DNA from: Bradyrhizobium lablabi
GTDB taxonomy: Bacteria; Pseudomonadota; Alphaproteobacteria; Rhizobiales; Xanthobacteraceae
Direction of reading: 5' to 3'
Assembly (NCBI RefSeq): GCF_018129385.1
Contig: NZ_JAFCLN010000005.1
Span: 310,001 to 374,000 of the forward strand
Length of the DNA stretch: 64,000 nucleotides
Part shown: positions 34,566-42,893 of the stretch, piece by piece
Layout: every line of letters begins with the position of its first letter
How positions within the stretch are numbered: position 1 is the stretch's first letter
Program-made: the position numbers and the translations under genes
Notes under the pieces: model-generated
Told to the model about the DNA's origin: nothing
Databases searched by the model: none
Seen by the model: only the letters and a program-made list of their open reading frames with translations

Positions 34566-35809
34566 CGCCGCAGCGCCGGCACCACCAGGAACGGAATCAT
34601 TCCGAGGATGACGTTGACAAGCGCGAACGCGATCAGCGCGTTGTAGCCGTGGGTGTAGTCGTGGATCAGGCCGCCGGCCCAGGAGCCCAAGGCCGAGCCC
34701 AGTCCGCTGCCGATCGAGATGGTGCCGAAGATGGTTCCGACGCGCTTGCCTTGAAAGATCTTCAGTGCGGTTGCCGTGATCAGCGGGCCGCGCGAGCCGA
34801 TCATGCTGCCGAAGAAGAGCACGAACGCAGCGAGCAGCCAATAATTTGGAAAATACTGGATCAGCCAGAGGAAGAAGATTCCCAAAATGGAGATGGCGTA
34901 GCTGAGCAGCACCGATGGCCGCCGGCCAATGATGCCGTCGAGCGTGGAGACGCTGACCATTCCCAGCGTCAGCACGACGCCGGAAAATCCCCAGGCGGTG
35001 GCCGCCTGTAGCGGAGGGAAGCCGGCATCGATCAGATAGGCGACGATCTGCGCCGAAATCGCGTACATCCCGATCGCGGTGAAGAAGAAGGTCGAGAACA
35101 GCGCCCAGAAGGCGTGGTAGCGCATCGCACTTCCGAGCGTCCAGCCGCCGTCAGTGGCCTCGACCTGCGCCTTCTGGACGACATGCGGCGATCCTCTTGC
35201 AAACAGCCGCCACGGCAGCAGCATCAGCGGCACGAGGAGGCAAAGTGCAATCACGCCGAACCACTGATAGGCCTCGCGCCAGCCGACATGATCGATCAAC
35301 AGTTGCGAGGCCGGCAGCAGCAACAGGACGCCGGCGCCCATCGCGGAGTACACCACCGCCATCGCGGTCGGCAGCCGCGGGCCGAACCAGCGGCCGAGCA
35401 GGATGGAGTTCGGCACGTTGCCGACGAGGGCAATACCGACGCCGACGCAAATGCCGATCGTAATCTGGAATTGCCACAGCGCCTCTGCACGCGAAGCGAT
35501 CAGAAAGGCGCCGCCGAGCAGCAGCAGCCCTAGCGCGTAGACTGTGCGCGGCCCGGAGCGGTCGAACAGGCGACCCACCAGCGGTGCGGTCAGACCACCG
35601 GTCAGCCACGACAGCGAATAGACCGAGACGACCTGCGCGCGGTCCCAACCAAAGCTTTCCGAAATCGGTTTGAGGAAGACCGTAAAACTTTCGCCGAGAC
35701 CGCGGCCGAGCACCGAAAGGGCAAAGCACAGCGCAAGCACGCTCAGCGCAACGCGCGCCGGACTTCGCGGCCTGGTCGACGTTCCCCCCGGTGGCGTATC
35801 TTGATCCAT
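34562..35809 (-). CDS. MFS transporter (OFA/monocarboxylate-type)
   Basis: 415 aa with twelve hydrophobic segments. Features are a first helix RVALSVLALCFALSVLGRGLGESF, the loop 2-3 motif LVGRLFDRSGPRTVYALG (the MFS DRxG signature) and GRWFGPRLPTAMAVVYSAMG. The overall pattern is close to oxalate/formate antiporter and monocarboxylate carriers. The ATG at 35809 is preferred; a GTG 33 bp earlier extends into the hairpin between this gene and tyrS. It lies 54 bp after tyrS on the same strand. Substrate unknown. Confidence 0.88.
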   Translation of the reverse strand: MDQDTPPGGTSTRPRSPARVALSVLALCFALSVLGRGLGESFTVFLKPISESFGWDRAQVVSVYSLSWLTGGLTAPLVGRLFDRSGPRTVYALGLLLLGGAFLIASRAEALWQFQITIGICVGVGIALVGNVPNSILLGRWFGPRLPTAMAVVYSAMGAGVLLLLPASQLLIDHVGWREAYQWFGVIALCLLVPLMLLPWRLFARGSPHVVQKAQVEATDGGWTLGSAMRYHAFWALFSTFFFTAIGMYAISAQIVAYLIDAGFPPLQAATAWGFSGVVLTLGMVSVSTLDGIIGRRPSVLLSYAISILGIFFLWLIQYFPNYWLLAAFVLFFGSMIGSRGPLITATALKIFQGKRVGTIFGTISIGSGLGSALGSWAGGLIHDYTHGYNALIAFALVNVILGMIPFLVVPALRR

Positions 35810-35816
35810 CGGGGCA

Positions 35817-35838
35817 GGGAGCGCGCTTCCGCGCTCCC
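35817..35838 (-). other. Strong hairpin between tyrS and the MFS gene
   Basis: Perfect 9-bp arms (35817-35825 GGGAGCGCG, 35830-35838) with a 4-base loop sit in the 54-bp gap. No T-tract follows on the minus strand, and the stem lies just before the MFS start codon, so it could attenuate transcription or limit translation of the MFS gene. Confidence 0.5.
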
Positions 35839-35863
35839 GCACAAGGTCGGAAAACGAATACGC

Positions 35864-37117
35864 CTATGCAGGCCTGACGAGGACGTGACGCTTCTTGCCG
35901 AGCGACAGCTTGATCACGCCTTCGCCGGTGAGATCAGAGGCATTGAGCGCCATCTTCTCGTCGGTGACGGCAACGTCGTTGACGCGAAGCCCGCCGCCCT
36001 TGATCTGGCGCCGCGCCTCGCCGTTCGAGGCGACGAGCCCCGCCTTGACGAACAGCGTCAGCACGCCCGCGCCGGCATCGAGTTCGCCGCGCGGAATTTC
36101 CACCGTCGGCAGGCTTTCGGCGATCGCGCCTTCCTCAAAGGTCTGGCGGGCGGTTTCGGCCGCCGTGTTGGCGGCGTCGCGTCCGTGCAGCAGGGCAGTA
36201 GCTTCGGTCGCCAGCACCTTCTTGGCCTCGTTGATCTCGCCGCCCTTTAGCGCCGCAAGCTTTGCGATCTCGCTCATCGGCAGGATCGTAAAGAGCTTCA
36301 GGAATTTTACGACGTCGGCGTCCTCGGTGTTGCGCCAGTATTGCCAGAAGTCATAGGGAGAGAACTGGTCGGCGTTCAGCCACACGGCGCCCTTGGCGGT
36401 CTTGCCCATCTTGTCGCCGGAAGCGGTGGTGAGCAGCGGCGTGGTCAGCGCGAACAGTTGCGGCGTGCCCATGCGGCGGCCGAGGTCGACGCCGTTGACG
36501 ATGTTGCCCCATTGGTCGGAGCCGCCCATCTGCAAGCGGCAACCGGCGCGGCGCGACAGTTCGACGAAGTCGTAGGCCTGGCAGACCATGTAGTTGAACT
36601 CGATAAAGCTCATCTCCTGCTCGCGCTCGAGCCGCAGGCGCACCGAGTCCATCGTCAGCATGCGGTTGACCGAAAAATGCCGGCCGATGTCGCGCAGCAT
36701 CTCGATCCAGTTCAATTTCGTCAGCCATTCGGCATTGTCGAGCATGATGGCGTCGGACTTGCCGTCGCCGTAGCGCAGCACCTTGGAGAACACGCCGCGG
36801 ATGGAAGCCTTGTTGGCTTCGATCTCGGCGACGCTGCGCATCGCGCGCGTCTCGTCCTTGCCGGAGGGGTCGCCGACCATGGTGGTGCCGCCGCCCATCA
36901 GCGTGATCGGCTTGTTGCCGCTCTGCTGGAGCCAGTACAGCATCATCATGGTGAGGTAATTGCCGATATGCAGCGAGGGCGCCGTGCAGTCGTAGCCGAC
37001 ATAGGCGGTGGCCTCGCCTTTGGCGGCGAGCGCGTCCAGGCCCTCGACATCGGAGCATTGGTGGATGAAGCCACGCTCCCGTAAAATGTTCAGGAAATCC
37101 GATTTAAAAGCAGTCAT
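35864..37117 (-). CDS. tyrS: Tyrosyl-tRNA synthetase
   Basis: 417 aa, standard for the bacterial class Ic enzyme. The HIGH motif is SLHIGNY (in [19 protein letters not shown]), and the KMSKS loop reads KMGKTAKG. Tyr-binding residues appear in YVGYDCTAP and [15 protein letters not shown] segments ([27 protein letters not shown]). The C-terminal S4 domain carries [20 protein letters not shown]. It charges tRNA-Tyr in the cytosol. anmK is divergent across 170 bp; the MFS gene follows. Confidence 0.97.
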   Translation of the reverse strand: MTAFKSDFLNILRERGFIHQCSDVEGLDALAAKGEATAYVGYDCTAPSLHIGNYLTMMMLYWLQQSGNKPITLMGGGTTMVGDPSGKDETRAMRSVAEIEANKASIRGVFSKVLRYGDGKSDAIMLDNAEWLTKLNWIEMLRDIGRHFSVNRMLTMDSVRLRLEREQEMSFIEFNYMVCQAYDFVELSRRAGCRLQMGGSDQWGNIVNGVDLGRRMGTPQLFALTTPLLTTASGDKMGKTAKGAVWLNADQFSPYDFWQYWRNTEDADVVKFLKLFTILPMSEIAKLAALKGGEINEAKKVLATEATALLHGRDAANTAAETARQTFEEGAIAESLPTVEIPRGELDAGAGVLTLFVKAGLVASNGEARRQIKGGGLRVNDVAVTDEKMALNASDLTGEGVIKLSLGKKRHVLVRPA

Positions 37118-37287
37118 TTGTCGGCGACTCTGATCATTCTTATTTCACGGTAATTGTAACGAGTTGCGGAACCATGCCGGTTTGGACTGCCGCGAACCCC
37201 CGCGCTGTGGCATTATAAGATGTGCTTGTTTGATACAAGCCAGACGTCGGTTTCAGGCGTTGAGGCAGGAATCAGGGCATAAATGCG

Positions 37288-38391
37288 ATGATGTTGACGG
37301 CACTCGGTCTGATGAGCGGCACCTCGCTCGACGGGGTCGATGTCGCCATGATCGAGACCGACGGAAAGAAGGTTAAGGCTTTCGGACCGTCCGGCTACCG
37401 GCCCTATACCGACCGCGAGCGCGGGCTCCTGCGCCAGGCCCTGACGGAAGCCGTCCATTTGCCGCAGCGCGACGCCCGGCCGGGCATTCTGGCGGAGGCC
37501 GAGCGGGCGGTCACCGTAGCCCATGCCGAGGCCGTGGCGGCCTTCACCGCGCAAAACCGTATTACCCGGGAAGAAATCGACATCGTCGGCTTTCACGGCC
37601 AGACCGTGCTGCACCGCCCCGAGAAGAGGCTGACCGTGCAGATCGGCGACGGCCCGGCGCTGGCCAAGGCCATCCACATCCCCGTGATGCATGATTTCCG
37701 CGCCGCCGACGTCGAGGCCGGCGGCCAGGGCGCGCCGTTCGTGCCGGTCTATCACCGCGCGCTGGCGCAGTCCCTGGAGCGCGAGGGGCCGATCGTGGTG
37801 GTCAATATCGGCGGCGTCTCCAACATCACCTATATCGACGGCGCGGATACGCTGATCGCCTGCGACACCGGGCCGGGCAATGCGCTGCTCGACGATTTCA
37901 TGTTCCGTGTCATGAGCCAGCGCTTCGATTGCGAGGGCCGGATGGCCGCGCAGGGCGTCGCCGATGAAGCCTGGATTGCCCGCGCGCTGGAGCTGCCGTT
38001 CTTCAGGAAGCCGCCGCCGAAATCGCTCGACCGCAACGATTTTGCCTCGCTCAAGCTGGGTGAGATGAAGCCGGCCGACGGCGCCGCCACGCTGACGGCC
38101 TTCACCGCCGCGGCGATCGCCCGGATCGTGCCGCTGCTGCCAAAGCCGCCGAAGAGCTGGATCGTCGCCGGCGGCGGGGCGCGCAACCTCACCATGCTCA
38201 GGATGCTGCGCGAGCGCCTGCGGCCCGCCACAGTCGAGGCCGCCGACGGGCTGGGCTGGGCGTCCGATGCCATCGAGGCACAGGCGTTCGGCTTCCTTGC
38301 GGCGCGCGGACTGAAAGGCCTGCCGCTCAGCTATCCCGCCACCACGGGCGTCCCGATGCCGATGACCGGCGGGGTGATCGCGCGGCCGTGA
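37288..38391 (+). CDS. anmK: Anhydro-N-acetylmuramic acid kinase
   Basis: 367 aa. It phosphorylates and opens 1,6-anhydro-MurNAc to MurNAc-6-P during peptidoglycan recycling. Family signatures are LTALGLMSGTSLDGVDVAMI at the N-terminus, IVGFHGQTVLHRPE, MHDFRAADVEAGGQGAPFVP and the nucleotide-binding VVNIGGVSNITYI, with CDTGPGNALLDD and VAGGGARN further on. A second ATG one codon later is possible. The gene is divergent from tyrS. It fits with the amidase and M23 genes in this window as turnover and recovery of cell-wall fragments, though it is not in an operon with them. Confidence 0.97.
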   Translation: MMLTALGLMSGTSLDGVDVAMIETDGKKVKAFGPSGYRPYTDRERGLLRQALTEAVHLPQRDARPGILAEAERAVTVAHAEAVAAFTAQNRITREEIDIVGFHGQTVLHRPEKRLTVQIGDGPALAKAIHIPVMHDFRAADVEAGGQGAPFVPVYHRALAQSLEREGPIVVVNIGGVSNITYIDGADTLIACDTGPGNALLDDFMFRVMSQRFDCEGRMAAQGVADEAWIARALELPFFRKPPPKSLDRNDFASLKLGEMKPADGAATLTAFTAAAIARIVPLLPKPPKSWIVAGGGARNLTMLRMLRERLRPATVEAADGLGWASDAIEAQAFGFLAARGLKGLPLSYPATTGVPMPMTGGVIARP

Positions 38392-38416
38392 TCGGGCCGG
38401 GGCTGTGCGGCCTTGA

Positions 38417-38462
38417 CGTTATATGCATCTGCATGTAGTTTTTCATGCAGATGCATATAACG
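38417..38462. promoter_or_regulatory. 19-bp perfect inverted repeat before the glutathione transferase gene
   Basis: CGTTATATGCATCTGCATG (38417-38435) is repeated exactly in reverse at 38444-38462 with an 8-nt spacer. Each arm also contains ATGCAT and GCATG sub-palindromes. It overlaps a TTGACG box (38413-38418) and ends 11 bp before the ATG at 38474, the right place for an operator. It could also form an RNA hairpin that covers the start region. No regulator gene is adjacent. Confidence 0.75.
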
Positions 38463-38473
38463 GAAGATTGGCC

Positions 38474-39151
38474 ATGTCCGCGCCGCTGAAACTGATCAGC
38501 CACAAGCTTTGTCCCTATGTGCAGCGCGCGGTGATCGCGCTGACCGAAAAGGGCGTGCCGTTCGAGCGGATCGACATCGATCTCGCCAACAAGCCGGACT
38601 GGTTCCTGAAGATATCGCCGCTCGGCAAGGTGCCTGTCCTGGTGGTTGAACGCGACGGCGCAGAGGTGGCGCTGTTTGAGAGCAACGTTATCTGCGAATA
38701 TATCGAGGACATTTTTCCCGAGACGAAGCTGCACCCACGCGATCCCTTGAAGCGCGCCGAGCATCGCGCCTGGATGGAATTCGGCTCCGCCATTCTCGGC
38801 GAATTATGGGGATTGGAGACCACGACCGATCCTGCAATCTTTGAAAGCAAGCGACAGGCGATTGTGGCAAAGTTTGCCCGCGTCGAAGCGGCGCTGGGCG
38901 GTGGCTCCTTCTTTGCCGGCGAGGGTTTCTGCCTGGTCGATGCGGTGTTCGCGCCGATCTTCCGCTACTTCGATGTCTTCGACGAGGTTACGGACCTCGC
39001 CATATTCGCCGAGACGCCGAAGGTGCGCGCCTGGCGCGCGCAGCTTGTGAAACGGCCGAGCGTTCGCGGCGCCGTTTCGCCTGAATATGCCGATTTGCTG
39101 CGTGCGTTCCTGGTCCGTCACGACGCACATCTGCTCAAGCTGGCCGCGTGA
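38474..39151 (+). CDS. Glutathione S-transferase family protein (cysteine-type, omega-like)
   Basis: 225 aa. The thioredoxin-like N-domain has the active-site motif KLCPYVQR (C13), the glutaredoxin-like CP pair of omega/lambda-type GSTs, and the glutathione-binding ISPLGKVPVLVV and LFESNVICEYIED. The all-alpha C-domain has GGSFFAGEGFCLVDAVFAPIF. Expected chemistry is thiol transfer or reduction of mixed disulfides rather than conjugation. The start at 38474 places the beta-strand directly after the Met; the open frame upstream runs through the inverted repeat. Convergent with DUF1697, which ends right at its stop. Confidence 0.92.
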   Translation: MSAPLKLISHKLCPYVQRAVIALTEKGVPFERIDIDLANKPDWFLKISPLGKVPVLVVERDGAEVALFESNVICEYIEDIFPETKLHPRDPLKRAEHRAWMEFGSAILGELWGLETTTDPAIFESKRQAIVAKFARVEAALGGGSFFAGEGFCLVDAVFAPIFRYFDVFDEVTDLAIFAETPKVRAWRAQLVKRPSVRGAVSPEYADLLRAFLVRHDAHLLKLAA

Positions 39152-39664
39152 TCAAAGCTCCGCGGCCATCCTGGCAAGCGTCGCAACCGTGTTCATGTTG
39201 CGCGCGGTGCCGGTCTTGGCGGCGGGAATGACCAGCTTCGACGTTCCCATGCCCTCGCCGTAGTGGACATAGATCTCGCGGCGGCCAAGTTTGAGCTCTT
39301 CGTCCTTGCGGCCGCGAATGTCGTCCAGCGCATTCTTGGGCGGGGTCTTGTCCAGGAAGATTGCGACAGTCCGGTTGGTGGCCTTGTCCGGAAACGGATT
39401 TTCGTCGGCCACCTTTGCTATCTCGGCGGCGGTGCGTACGATCACACCTACCGGCTTCTTCGCATAGGCTTCCAGCCGCTTTTCCAGCACAGCCTTGATG
39501 GCGGCTTCGGATTTGCGGCTGGTGAAGACCACATTGCCGCTGGCGATGTAGGTGCGGACTTTTTCGAAGCCGAACTCCTCGCACATCGCCTTCAGTTCGC
39601 TCATCGGCAGCTTGCCCGTGCCGCCGACATTGACGGCACGCAGCAAGGCGATGAACGCGGCCAT
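39152..39664 (-). CDS. DUF1697 domain-containing protein
   Basis: 170 aa, nearly all one DUF1697 domain: FIALLRAVNVGGTGKLPMSELK at the start, then YIASGNVVFTS and the Val/Arg-rich VGVIVRTAAEIAKV. It ends with YGEGMGTSKLVIPAA and GTARNMNTVATLARMA. The family is widespread and cytosolic; its biochemical role is not established. It starts 5 bp after the alpha/beta hydrolase on the same strand and is almost certainly co-transcribed with it. It abuts the GST gene end to end. Confidence 0.93.
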   Translation of the reverse strand: MAAFIALLRAVNVGGTGKLPMSELKAMCEEFGFEKVRTYIASGNVVFTSRKSEAAIKAVLEKRLEAYAKKPVGVIVRTAAEIAKVADENPFPDKATNRTVAIFLDKTPPKNALDDIRGRKDEELKLGRREIYVHYGEGMGTSKLVIPAAKTGTARNMNTVATLARMAAEL

Positions 39665-39668
39665 CGGC

Positions 39669-40316
39669 TTACCTGACGTTGGCGAGCCGCATGTCGAGAT
39701 AGCCGGTGACCGCTTCCATCAGCGGCTCCAGCTTGCCGTCGAAGAAGTGGTTGGCGCCGGGAATCACCTGCTGGTCGATCACGATGCCCTTCTGCGTCTT
39801 GAGCTTCTCGACCAGCGTGTTGACGTCCTTCGGCGGCACCACGGCATCCCTTTCGCCATGCACGATCAGGCCGGAGGACGGGCAGGGTGCCAGAAACGAA
39901 AAATCGTAGAGGTTGGCGGGCGGCGCGATCGAGATGAAGCCTTCGACCTCCGGACGGCGCATCAGGAGCTGCATGCCGATCCAGGCGCCGAACGAAAAGC
40001 CGGCAACCCAGCAGGCGCGCGCCTCGGGATTGATGGTCTGCGCCCAGTCGAGCGCGGACGCCGCATCCGACAATTCGCCGGTGCCGTGGTCGAACGAGCC
40101 CTGGCTGCGTCCGACGCCGCGGAAATTGAAGCGCAGCACCGAAAAGCCGCGATGCGCGAACGCGTAGTAGCACTGGTAGACGATCTGGTGGTTCATCGTG
40201 CCGTGGAACTGCGGATGCGGATGCAAAATCATCGCGATCGGCGCGTTCTTCTGCTTGGCCGGATGATAGCGGCCTTCAAGGCGGCCCGCGGGGCCGGTGA
40301 AAATGACTTCAGGCAT
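39669..40316 (-). CDS. Alpha/beta hydrolase
   Basis: 215 aa. The oxyanion-hole region is AMILHPHPQFHGTMNHQIVY, the nucleophile elbow GFSFGAW, the acid in IVHGERDAVVPP, and the catalytic His in PGANHFFDGKL. This set is typical of a small, widespread group of bacterial hydrolases annotated only as alpha/beta hydrolase (sometimes CAAX-like or dienelactone-hydrolase-like). No signal peptide. The ATG at 40316 is used because conserved sequence begins directly after it. Operon with DUF1697. Substrate unknown. Confidence 0.9.
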   Translation of the reverse strand: MPEVIFTGPAGRLEGRYHPAKQKNAPIAMILHPHPQFHGTMNHQIVYQCYYAFAHRGFSVLRFNFRGVGRSQGSFDHGTGELSDAASALDWAQTINPEARACWVAGFSFGAWIGMQLLMRRPEVEGFISIAPPANLYDFSFLAPCPSSGLIVHGERDAVVPPKDVNTLVEKLKTQKGIVIDQQVIPGANHFFDGKLEPLMEAVTGYLDMRLANVR

Positions 40317-40593
40317 TGTGTTCCCAGTGATCCCTTGTCTGTCCCTTGGCAATCAACCCGATCGGCTCGGCGGACAAAGCGGCTCTTGAAGGGCGGTGAG
40401 CGGCCGTCAAGCGATGCGCGGACGGCGCGGGCGAACGTGTGGGCGGCGTTCTAACATAGGGCGAGGGGCAAAAAGCAAGGATTTTGTGCGTTTGATGACG
40501 TCGGAAATCAGGTCGCAATGTCGCCTTAACCGCCGACAGGATCGAGGCAATTTCGAAAGTCCGTAGCCCTCCGGTGCGACAACAGCGGTGCGC

Positions 40594-41547
40594 TCACATT
40601 CCGCTTGAAGCGCTGGTCCGATCCAGCGGGGCGACCGCGCTTTTGTAGCGGCGGCTTCCGGAAGCAGTCCGTCCGGTATCGAATGTCAGCTCGAAATCGC
40701 CTGATGGCTTTGTCTCGACACTGGTCACGCGATCGAGATTGGCGAGCCGCGTGCGGTGAATGCGGACGAGGTTGAAGCGCGCCAACTCGGCTTCGGCCGC
40801 GGCCAGCGTCCCCCGGATCAGATGATTGCTGCCATCGGCCATGCTGTATTCGACGTAATTGCCCGCCGAGTTGATCCAGAGGATGTCGCCCGGTTCGATG
40901 CGGATGCTGCGCGTCCCGTCGCGCAGCCAGATCGTTTGCGATGTCGGGGCTTGCCCTGCGGGCTGAGGCGGCGTTTCCACCTCCAGCACCCGCTGCGCCT
41001 CGCGGCGGCTGTCGATCAGCCACATGCCGCCGCCGATCAGGACGCAGGTGACCACGTCCTTGCGGAACTCGTACAGCACGGTTGCCAGCGAGAAGCGGAA
41101 GTCGTAGGCGCCGCCCGCAAGCCACATGATCAATTTGCGCAAGGCCACCATCCCGGTGATGTGGACGGCCGAGAACACAATGATGGTGGCGATGGCGAGG
41201 GCGATCCGGATCGTCAGCGCCGGCTCGCGGCGGATGCGCCGCACGACCGCCAGCATCACGGGGGTAAGCAGGATGATGACCGCGATGCTGGTCATGTCCC
41301 ATAGCAAAGGCGGGCGGATATCATAGACGCCGCCGTGCCGGGCGATGTCGTCGGCGGTCGACAGCGCGCCGACGATTCCGATCACGATCGCCACCGCTGC
41401 GACCGCGGCATAGATCAACCAGTCACCGGTCGCCCCGCGAGGCCAACCGCTCGTCCCCGGCGGTTTCAGTTCGTCACCGGGGCTCGTTTGGCGGTCCCAA
41501 ACCGGCTCGACTTCAGGCCTTTCCCGCGCATTTTTGACGTCACTCAT
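40594..41547 (-). CDS. Membrane-bound LytTR-domain DNA-binding regulator
   Basis: 317 aa. A soluble N-terminal stretch is followed by about four membrane helices (WLIYAAVAAVAIVIGIVGAL; SIAVIILLTPVMLAVV; ALAIATIIVFSAVHITGMVA; LYEFRKDVVTCVLIGGGMWL). A Pro-rich linker leads to a C-terminal LytTR domain (SIRIEPGDILWINSAGNYVEY, LVRIHRTRLANLDRVTSVE). LytTR binds DNA as a beta-fold; fused to membrane helices it forms a one-component regulator working at the membrane. The start lies 29 bp from the divergent acyltransferase gene, the likely target. Signal unknown. Confidence 0.88.
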   Translation of the reverse strand: MSDVKNARERPEVEPVWDRQTSPGDELKPPGTSGWPRGATGDWLIYAAVAAVAIVIGIVGALSTADDIARHGGVYDIRPPLLWDMTSIAVIILLTPVMLAVVRRIRREPALTIRIALAIATIIVFSAVHITGMVALRKLIMWLAGGAYDFRFSLATVLYEFRKDVVTCVLIGGGMWLIDSRREAQRVLEVETPPQPAGQAPTSQTIWLRDGTRSIRIEPGDILWINSAGNYVEYSMADGSNHLIRGTLAAAEAELARFNLVRIHRTRLANLDRVTSVETKPSGDFELTFDTGRTASGSRRYKSAVAPLDRTSASSGM

Positions 41548-41576
41548 GCTGTCATCGGCGAATTCGGGAGCGGACC

Positions 41577-42791
41577 ATGCGAGAGCCGACCATATCACAA
41601 CAGACGGATTTCAACGGCGGGACGGAGCGGCGGATCGACCTCGACTGGGTGCGGATCGGCGCCTTCGGGCTCCTGATCTTCTACCACGTCGGGATGCTCT
41701 ACGTTTCCTGGGGCTTTCACATCAAGAGCGTGCACCGGATCACGGCGCTGGAACCGCTGATGCTGGTGCTCAACCCGTGGCGGCTGTCGATCCTGTTCCT
41801 GGTTTCGGGCGTGGCGACCCGGTTCATGGTCCGAAAATACGCACTAGTGCCGTTGCTGCGCTCGCGTACCGCGCGACTGTTGATTCCGCTTCTGTTCGGC
41901 ATGTTCGTGATCGTGCCGCCGCAGGCCTATGCCCAGATCGTCGAAACGCTGGGTTATCCCGCCGGCTTCGCCGATTTCTACCTCAACCACTATTTCGCCT
42001 TCAGCTCGCAGTTCTGCCCGAACCCCTGCATCATTCTGCCGACCTGGAACCACCTTTGGTTCGTGGCCTATCTCTGGGTTTACACGATGGCGCTGGGTCT
42101 GGTGGTGATGGCCGCTCCCGCTTTGGCCGGTCTTATTGAGCGCTGGCTGGTGCCGGCCTTGTCGGGCTGGGGGCTGCTGGTCCTGCCGCCGCTGGCCTTT
42201 GCGGCCTACCGGATCGTGCTGCTGCCGCACTTCCCCTCGACCCATGCGATGTTCGGCGACTGGTACAATCACGCGCTGTTCGCGACCGTATTCCTGCTTG
42301 GCTTCCTGCTTGCACACGCAAAACCGTTTTGGGACGCGACCGAGCGCCACCGCTGGACCGCGTTCGCGCTTGCGGGCGCGCTGTTCCTAACCTTCATCAC
42401 CCTGCGGTCGATGCCGGACGGCGGGATGCCGCTCAGGATTACGGCTAGCGTGGCTTACGGCTTCTACCAGTGGCTCTGCATGGTTGCGGTGCTCGGTTTT
42501 GCGCGGCGCTGGATCACAAAGGACTCCGCCATCCGCCGCTATCTCACCGATGCGATCTTTCCCTATTACATCGTGCACCAGACCGCGATCATCATGATCG
42601 CGCATGCCCTGCGAGGCAGCGGCCTGTCCGCCTGGCAGGAAGCAAGCATTGTGATATCAGGCACGGCGATGGCCTGCATCGTCACCTACGAGATCGTGCG
42701 GCGCGTCGCGCTGCTGCGGCCGCTGTTCGGATTGAAGATGGCGGCGGCCTCCGAACCGGCGATGCCGATGCGAAGCCAGCCCGCGGGGTAG
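41577..42791 (+). CDS. Acyltransferase-3 family membrane protein (OpgC-like)
   Basis: 404 aa with about ten membrane helices. It starts DLDWVRIGAFGLLIFYHVGMLY, the acyltransferase-3 signature with catalytic-type histidine in FYHVG, followed by FLVSGVATRFMVRKY and the PTWNHLWFVAYLWVY segment also found in OpgC. Relatives move acetyl, succinyl or other acyl groups across the inner membrane onto glucans, LPS or exopolysaccharide; the acceptor here is unknown. ATG 41577 follows GGGAG. Divergent from the LytTR regulator across 29 bp, so the two probably share a control region. A palindromic repeat follows the stop. Confidence 0.9.
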   Translation: MREPTISQQTDFNGGTERRIDLDWVRIGAFGLLIFYHVGMLYVSWGFHIKSVHRITALEPLMLVLNPWRLSILFLVSGVATRFMVRKYALVPLLRSRTARLLIPLLFGMFVIVPPQAYAQIVETLGYPAGFADFYLNHYFAFSSQFCPNPCIILPTWNHLWFVAYLWVYTMALGLVVMAAPALAGLIERWLVPALSGWGLLVLPPLAFAAYRIVLLPHFPSTHAMFGDWYNHALFATVFLLGFLLAHAKPFWDATERHRWTAFALAGALFLTFITLRSMPDGGMPLRITASVAYGFYQWLCMVAVLGFARRWITKDSAIRRYLTDAIFPYYIVHQTAIIMIAHALRGSGLSAWQEASIVISGTAMACIVTYEIVRRVALLRPLFGLKMAAASEPAMPMRSQPAG

Positions 42792-42803
42792 ATTCTTGTT
42801 TGA

Positions 42804-42850
42804 CGCGTTTTCTTCACGCGAAGCGGTGCCCACTTCGCTCGAAAACGCTC
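42804..42850. repeat. Short intergenic palindromic repeat with GCGTTTTC/GAAAACGC arms
   Basis: GCGTTTTC (42805-42812) pairs with GAAAACGC (42841-42848), and inside it GCGAAG (42818-42823) pairs with CTTCGC (42833-42838), giving a nested stem. I recall near-identical elements as very frequent in Bradyrhizobium intergenic DNA, so this is one copy of a dispersed family, located between the acyltransferase and the cysteine desulfurase. Confidence 0.65.
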
Positions 42851-42893
42851 TGGCGGGGTGTCCAGATCGCCGGGAAGCGCTATATGACGCTTC

